DNA of 16,671 nt from an uncultured Clostridium sp. (GTDB lineage: Bacteria; Bacillota; Clostridia; Lachnospirales; Lachnospiraceae), in the NCBI GenBank assembly GCA_900555045.1, contig USJW01000110.1, positions 1 to 16,671 on the forward strand. The letters run 5' to 3'. The translations under genes and the position numbers were made by a program. Below are positions 13,211 to 16,671 of this stretch, in pieces; the first letter of the stretch is position 1, and every line of letters begins with the position of its first letter. The notes beneath the pieces are model-generated. The model saw only the letters and a program-made list of their open reading frames with translations. It was not told the DNA's origin and ran no database searches.

Positions 13211-14716
13211 TTACAGCATTTTCTTCATCTCGTCCGCGACGAACTGTACCTTGGTCCCGATGATCACCTGAACGGCGGTCTTGCTGGGTCTCATGATACC
13301 GGCCACGCCGGCGGATTTGATCTTCTTCTCGTCGACCTTCGTGTAGTCCTTGATCTCCATTCTCAGTCTTGTGATACAGTTGTCTAAGGAGGTCACGTTC
13401 TCCTTGCCGCCCAGTCCCTCCAGGACGATGGCAGCCACCTTGGTGAAGTCGTCGTTCGCCAGAACCACGGACATCTCGGACTCCAGATCGTCGTCCTCAC
13501 GGCCAGGGGTCTTTAAGTTGAACTTGGTGATGGCAAAGCGGAAAATCACGTAGTAGAGCACCGCCACCACAACGCCCTCAATCAACAGCATGTAGGGCTG
13601 ATGGGCCATGGGCAGTCTGCTGCTCAGGAAGAAATCTACAAAGCCGGCGCTGAAGCCGAAGCCGGCGGTCCAACCGAAGAATGCGGTGGCAGCCACCACG
13701 ATACCGGTTAAGATTGCGTGCACCAGGTATAATCCGGGAGCCAGGAACATGAAGGAGAATTCCAGGGGCTCGGTTACGCCGGTGAAGAAGGAGGAGAAAG
13801 CGCCGGCCAAAAGAAGGCCGTATGCGATTTTCTTGCGTCCCGGCTTAGCAGTCTGGTACATTGCAAGAGCTGCTGCGGGAAGTCCAAACATCATAACCGG
13901 GAAGAATCCGGCCTGGTACATACCTACGCGGTAGTTTCCTACAACGCCGCCCACTGCCAACAGCTCCTCGGTGGGATGCCAGAAGTTTCCGATGTCGTTG
14001 ATGCCAGCCAGGTTCTGCCAGAACACCTGATTTAAGGCGTGATGCAGTCCGGTGGGGATCAGCAGACGGTTGAAGAATGCGTAGAGTCCGGCGCCGATGG
14101 GGCCCAGATCCTTGATCGCCATGCCCAGTCCTACCAGTCCGGCGTAAACCACCGGCCAGATCACGAACAGGATTGCGGATACGATCAGCATTGCAACGGA
14201 GGTAACGATTGCCACGCAGCGCTTGCCGCTGAAGAAGGACAGCGCATCCGGGAGCTTTGTCTTGCTGAACTTATTGTAGCAGGTAGCGGCAACCAGACCG
14301 GAGATAATACCGGTGAACGCGTTCTTGATCGCGTCGAATGCCAGCTTCTGATCCTGATGGTCGCGTGCGAACACGGCCACTGCACTCAGATCACCCTCAG
14401 GCTTTAAGCCCTTTAACATAACCACAACGTCTGTGCTCAAGAGCGTGGTCACAACCAGGAACGCCACCAGGCCTGACAGAGCTGCCGCTCCGTCCTGCTC
14501 CTTTGCCATTCCCACAGCCACACCGATGGCGAACAGGTATGGAAGATTGTCGATGATTGAGCTTCCTGCTTTGATTAAGAATGCGGCCAACTGATTGTCA
14601 GCGCCCCATCCATACGGGTCGATCCAGTAACCGATACCCATCAGTACGGCTGCCGCAGGCAGTACCGCCACCGGAAGCATCAAGGATTTACCCAGCTTCT
14701 GCAAATACTTCATCAT
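13211..14716 (-). CDS. nagE: PTS EIICB permease, N-acetylglucosamine (NagE)-like
   Basis: Protein of 501 residues. The N-terminal EIIC domain has about ten membrane segments (to about residue 400). Stretches close to NagE as I remember it include FNRLLIPTGLHHALN, GFFPVMMFGLPAAALAMY, FTGVTEPLEFSFMFLAP and the linker FNLKTPGRED. The EIIB domain follows (about 420-501), with phosphorylated Cys447 in LDNCITRLRM. There is no EIIA domain; the separate EIIA in the same operon should supply it. It imports and phosphorylates a sugar of the glucose/GlcNAc group; GlcNAc is likely but not proven. The first of two adjacent ATGs (14716, 14713) sits eight bases after AAAGGGG. Last gene before a strong terminator. 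Confidence 0.9.
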   Translation of the reverse strand: MMKYLQKLGKSLMLPVAVLPAAAVLMGIGYWIDPYGWGADNQLAAFLIKAGSSIIDNLPYLFAIGVAVGMAKEQDGAAALSGLVAFLVVTTLLSTDVVVMLKGLKPEGDLSAVAVFARDHQDQKLAFDAIKNAFTGIISGLVAATCYNKFSKTKLPDALSFFSGKRCVAIVTSVAMLIVSAILFVIWPVVYAGLVGLGMAIKDLGPIGAGLYAFFNRLLIPTGLHHALNQVFWQNLAGINDIGNFWHPTEELLAVGGVVGNYRVGMYQAGFFPVMMFGLPAAALAMYQTAKPGRKKIAYGLLLAGAFSSFFTGVTEPLEFSFMFLAPGLYLVHAILTGIVVAATAFFGWTAGFGFSAGFVDFFLSSRLPMAHQPYMLLIEGVVVAVLYYVIFRFAITKFNLKTPGREDDDLESEMSVVLANDDFTKVAAIVLEGLGGKENVTSLDNCITRLRMEIKDYTKVDEKKIKSAGVAGIMRPSKTAVQVIIGTKVQFVADEMKKML

Positions 14717-14767
14717 AACGAAATCCCCTTTCTTTTTTGCGCCCCTCATGGGAGCTATTTATCCAAA

Positions 14768-14783
14768 CCCGCGGGCTCGCGGG
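14768..14783 (-). other. Short GC hairpin between the HPr-like gene and the permease gene
   Basis: CCCGCG and CGCGGG pair around a four-base loop. On minus it is followed only by TTTGG, so it is at most a weak terminator. It may lower permease output relative to upstream genes or protect the mRNA. Confidence 0.4.
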
Positions 14784-14805
14784 CCGAATTCAAATGATTG
14801 GTAGC

Positions 14806-15072
14806 TTAACCCGGCTGCTCCATCTGAGCCATCACCCGGCAAATCTGCTCCATGGCGGCCTCCTCGTCCGGACCCTCCGCCTGGAATGTAATCTCATCGC
14901 CCGCAAGGCAGCCCAAGGACAGAATCGCAATCACGTCCTTGCCGTCCACCTCCTGGCCGTTTCCGCTTATGGTGACAACACACGCAAAATCCTTGAGCGC
15001 CATCATTAGCTGCGCCGCCGGTCTGGCGTGAAGCCCCATCGGATCCGTGAGCACAAAACTCTTTTTCAGCAT
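14806..15072 (-). CDS. HPr-like PTS phosphocarrier with Asp at the Ser46 position
   Basis: Protein of 88 residues, the usual HPr size. The phosphotransfer site GLHARPAAQ places the catalytic His at exactly residue 15, next to Arg17 and Pro18. The region that in HPr contains regulatory Ser46 (usually K-S-[IV]-M-G) reads GKDVIAILSLG, with Asp at residue 46. It should still pass phosphate from Enzyme I to the EIIA, but HPr kinase cannot phosphorylate it there, and Asp may mimic phosphoserine. The gene lies 25 bases after the EIIA gene and 89 bases before the permease gene, so it looks like a dedicated carrier. ATG at 15072 has GGGAGG five bases upstream. General ptsH is probably elsewhere, which is inference. 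Confidence 0.88.
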   Translation of the reverse strand: MLKKSFVLTDPMGLHARPAAQLMMALKDFACVVTISGNGQEVDGKDVIAILSLGCLAGDEITFQAEGPDEEAAMEQICRVMAQMEQPG

Positions 15073-15097
15073 GCTGCCCTCCCGTCCGGTTGCGCGG

Positions 15098-15586
15098 TCA
15101 GTTTAACTCGATGATGGTGTCACCCTCCTGCACATCCATGCCGGTCTTGCACACCATATCCGGGAAATTGGGCGTGTTGCACACGATCACAGGGGTCACC
15201 ACGTCGTAGCCGGCAGCTTTAATCTTCTCCATGTCGAAGTCCAGAAGCGGCGTTCCCTTTTTCACCCGCTCGCCCGCGTTAATCAGGGCGGTAAAGTGCT
15301 CCCCTTTGAGCTCCACCGTGTCCAAGCCGATGTGGATGATCAGCTCCACGCCGTTGTCGCCCTGCATGCTGATGGCGTGTTTGGTGTCGAACACCATGGT
15401 CACAATGCCGTCCACGGGAGCCACAACGCGGCCCTTCTCCGGGATGATGGCCACGCCCTTGCCCAGGATCTCCTGGCTGAAGGTGGGGTCATTCACCTGG
15501 CTCATGGGAATGGCTTTTCCGCACACCGGCGCGCCGATTACATCCTTCTCTTTTCCTCCGAACAAACCTTTTAAACCTTTGAACAT
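15098..15586 (-). CDS. PTS EIIA component, glucose family
   Basis: Protein of 162 residues, close in length to Crr (EIIA-Glc). The single domain has VVAPVDGIV, TKHAISM with His70, and ELIIHIGLDTVEL with His85. By alignment to EIIA-Glc (His75, His90) the phosphorylated His is His85. It receives phosphate from HPr and passes it to Cys447 of the EIIB domain. It is cytoplasmic. ATG at 15586 follows AAAGGGG at nine bases, and the gene lies 26 bases after the antiterminator gene. In Gram-positives this domain is often fused to EIICB; here it is free, so it could also serve other permeases that lack one. Confidence 0.92.
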   Translation of the reverse strand: MFKGLKGLFGGKEKDVIGAPVCGKAIPMSQVNDPTFSQEILGKGVAIIPEKGRVVAPVDGIVTMVFDTKHAISMQGDNGVELIIHIGLDTVELKGEHFTALINAGERVKKGTPLLDFDMEKIKAAGYDVVTPVIVCNTPNFPDMVCKTGMDVQEGDTIIELN

Positions 15587-15612
15587 CTATGATTTCCCCT
15601 TTCTTTTTTCCG

Positions 15613-16443
15613 CTACCGTGTGCGGATTCTCTTGATATGCAGCGCGAGATACGCCGCTTCTTCCTCTGTCATTCTGTGCCCGTACTTCTGTCTCACCAGG
15701 GCCTGCACTTTCTCGCTGCAGGCGTACTCCTCCGGGTACATCTTGGCGATCATCTGCTGGAAATCCGGATTGTCCGACTCCATGTGCTCGCCGGTGAACA
15801 CCCGCTGGGCCAGGAAACGCAGGTGGGTGACAAACCGCTCATAGCTCAGGGACTCCTCATCCATCTGGATGTTAAAGTACTCCTTCACCACCTCGGTCAC
15901 CTGCTGGATCAGATTGGTAATGTCTATGGTGTCCCGCATCGGGGCATCATATTCCGCATTGACGATGTGGAGAGCGATGGAGGCCGCCTCGTCCACCGGG
16001 AGCCGCACGCCCAAATCCCTGCGGATCATGGCGATGGCGTACTCTCCGATCAGGTACTCCGCGTGATAAAAGCTCTTCACCTCGTGGATCAGCGGGTTGG
16101 AAAACATCATCCGCTGTTTAAACCGCTCCAGCGCGAAATTGATATGGTCTGTCAGCGTGATGTACACATTCGGGTTGATCGGCCGGTTTAGCACGCTCTT
16201 GGCATAGCTGATGATCTCCGCGGACACCTGGATATGCTCCATCGGCAGGTTCACTACCAATTCCTTGAACTTATCCAGCGATGTCTGGCTCTCCAGCCGG
16301 AAAATCTTTTCCACCTTGGATTCATCCACCATCATGCCTTCCCTGGCCTTGAACCCGACTCCCCTCCCCATGACGACGACCTCTCTTCCGTCCTCGTCGT
16401 GGGTGCTAATCACATTGTTATTGATAATCTTGTCAATCTTCAT
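15613..16443 (-). CDS. LicT/BglG-family PRD transcription antiterminator
   Basis: Protein of 276 residues. The N-terminal RNA-binding (CAT) domain is about 1-55 (MKIDKIINNNVISTHDEDG, then VVVMGRGVGF). Two PRD domains follow, with His100 and His159 in PRD1 and His207 and His269 in PRD2. These are the same four positions I recall for B. subtilis LicT, which supports this start. PTS proteins phosphorylate these His residues to switch activity. The active dimer binds a RAT hairpin and blocks an overlapping terminator. A matching RAT lies upstream. ATG at 16443 has only a weak ribosome site; a frame extension to 16608 would run through the leader and is rejected. First gene of the PTS operon, so probably autoregulated. 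The sugar signal is inferred to be that of the linked permease. Confidence 0.9.
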   Translation of the reverse strand: MKIDKIINNNVISTHDEDGREVVVMGRGVGFKAREGMMVDESKVEKIFRLESQTSLDKFKELVVNLPMEHIQVSAEIISYAKSVLNRPINPNVYITLTDHINFALERFKQRMMFSNPLIHEVKSFYHAEYLIGEYAIAMIRRDLGVRLPVDEAASIALHIVNAEYDAPMRDTIDITNLIQQVTEVVKEYFNIQMDEESLSYERFVTHLRFLAQRVFTGEHMESDNPDFQQMIAKMYPEEYACSEKVQALVRQKYGHRMTEEEAAYLALHIKRIRTR

Positions 16444-16588
16444 GCCGCTTCTGCCTGTCAATGGGTCCTGCAAATTACCTACCCCCTTTTGAGCCCACAG
16501 CGCCGCCCGAACGCGCCCGGAAATTGTCCCGCCACAGCCGGTAAAGCCCCTGCGGTCAGTGGCCGGCCGCAGAACTGCCTGTTGAAAC

Positions 16589-16649
16589 AAAAAAACCAAC
16601 TTTGCCAAAGAGAAGGTAAGATTAGTCCATCTCCTTTACAAAATTGGTT
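16589..16649 (-). terminator. Leader terminator controlled by the antiterminator
   Basis: On minus, AACCAATTTTG (from 16649 down) pairs with CAAAGTTGGTT, ending in seven T (plus-strand A, 16589-16595). A further partial stem (AAAGGAG with CTCTTT) extends it. Its first bases are the last bases of the RAT, so the two structures exclude each other. Confidence 0.85.
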
Positions 16650-16671
16650 TTGCCTGCCGTACAGTAACAAT
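16646..16671 (-). promoter_or_regulatory. RAT antiterminator site, truncated by the window edge
   Basis: On minus the sequence from 16671 starts ATTGTTACTG and continues TAC-GGCAGGCAAAACC. This matches the BglG/LicT RAT pattern, missing only the expected leading GG, which would be off the window. It overlaps the terminator at AACC. The promoter is also off the window. Confidence 0.85.

Noticed and set aside
16444..16608. 55-residue N-terminal extension of the antiterminator
   Set aside because: It spans the untranslated leader. The chosen start places the four PRD histidines at the positions recalled for LicT.

Overview
The window looks like a chromosomal segment of a high-GC, Gram-positive anaerobe of the Clostridia, most likely Lachnospiraceae (Enterocloster/Lachnoclostridium-like). 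This rests on strong AGGAGG-type ribosome binding sites, a T-box leader before leuS, a LicT-type antiterminated PTS operon, a VanW-domain wall protein, an SdpR/SdpI pair and a Cys/Gly-rich small protein of a type I associate with clostridia. The genus is inference. I saw no tRNA, rRNA, CRISPR array, insertion sequence or phage gene. This is mostly core chromosome with a short variable patch at about 5.8-7.4 kb.

Layout. 1-3.3 kb: a membrane-anchored VanW/G5 wall protein (minus) is divergent from a PHP-family phosphoesterase (plus). A 78-residue protein of unknown function with its own promoter and terminator follows. 3.3-5.7 kb: a minus-strand operon encodes an alanyl-tRNA editing protein and an AI-2E-family membrane protein. 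5.8-7.4 kb: a plus-strand Cys/Gly-rich protein, a roughly 525-base low-complexity stretch with hairpins, a 14-base tandem repeat and a probable 51-residue minus-strand gene, then two unrecognised helical proteins that share a C-terminal pattern. 7.4-9.1 kb: a methionine-rich lipoprotein and an exported L,D-transpeptidase (minus). 9.2-12.1 kb: leuS behind a T-box riboswitch whose specifier reads CUG (Leu). 12.1-13.1 kb: an overlapping sdpR-sdpI pair with a clear promoter and an inverted-repeat operator. 13.1-16.7 kb: a PTS operon (antiterminator, EIIA, HPr-like protein, NagE-like EIICB), preceded at the window edge by a RAT/terminator switch.

How the genes work together. In the PTS operon, the LicT-like protein should bind the RAT hairpin and prevent termination when its sugar is available. 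Separate EIIA and HPr-like proteins then feed phosphate to the EIICB permease. The HPr-like protein keeps His15 but has Asp at the Ser46 regulatory position, so it should escape HPr kinase control. The T-box couples leuS expression to uncharged tRNA-Leu. The sdpRI pair looks like a self-regulated immunity module with no toxin gene in view.

The most unusual items are the Cys/Gly-rich protein and its neighbourhood, the D46 HPr paralogue, the orphan sdpRI with its operator, and the two unknown helical proteins. I did not find a clearly new multi-gene system. All family calls come from reading motifs, with no database search.
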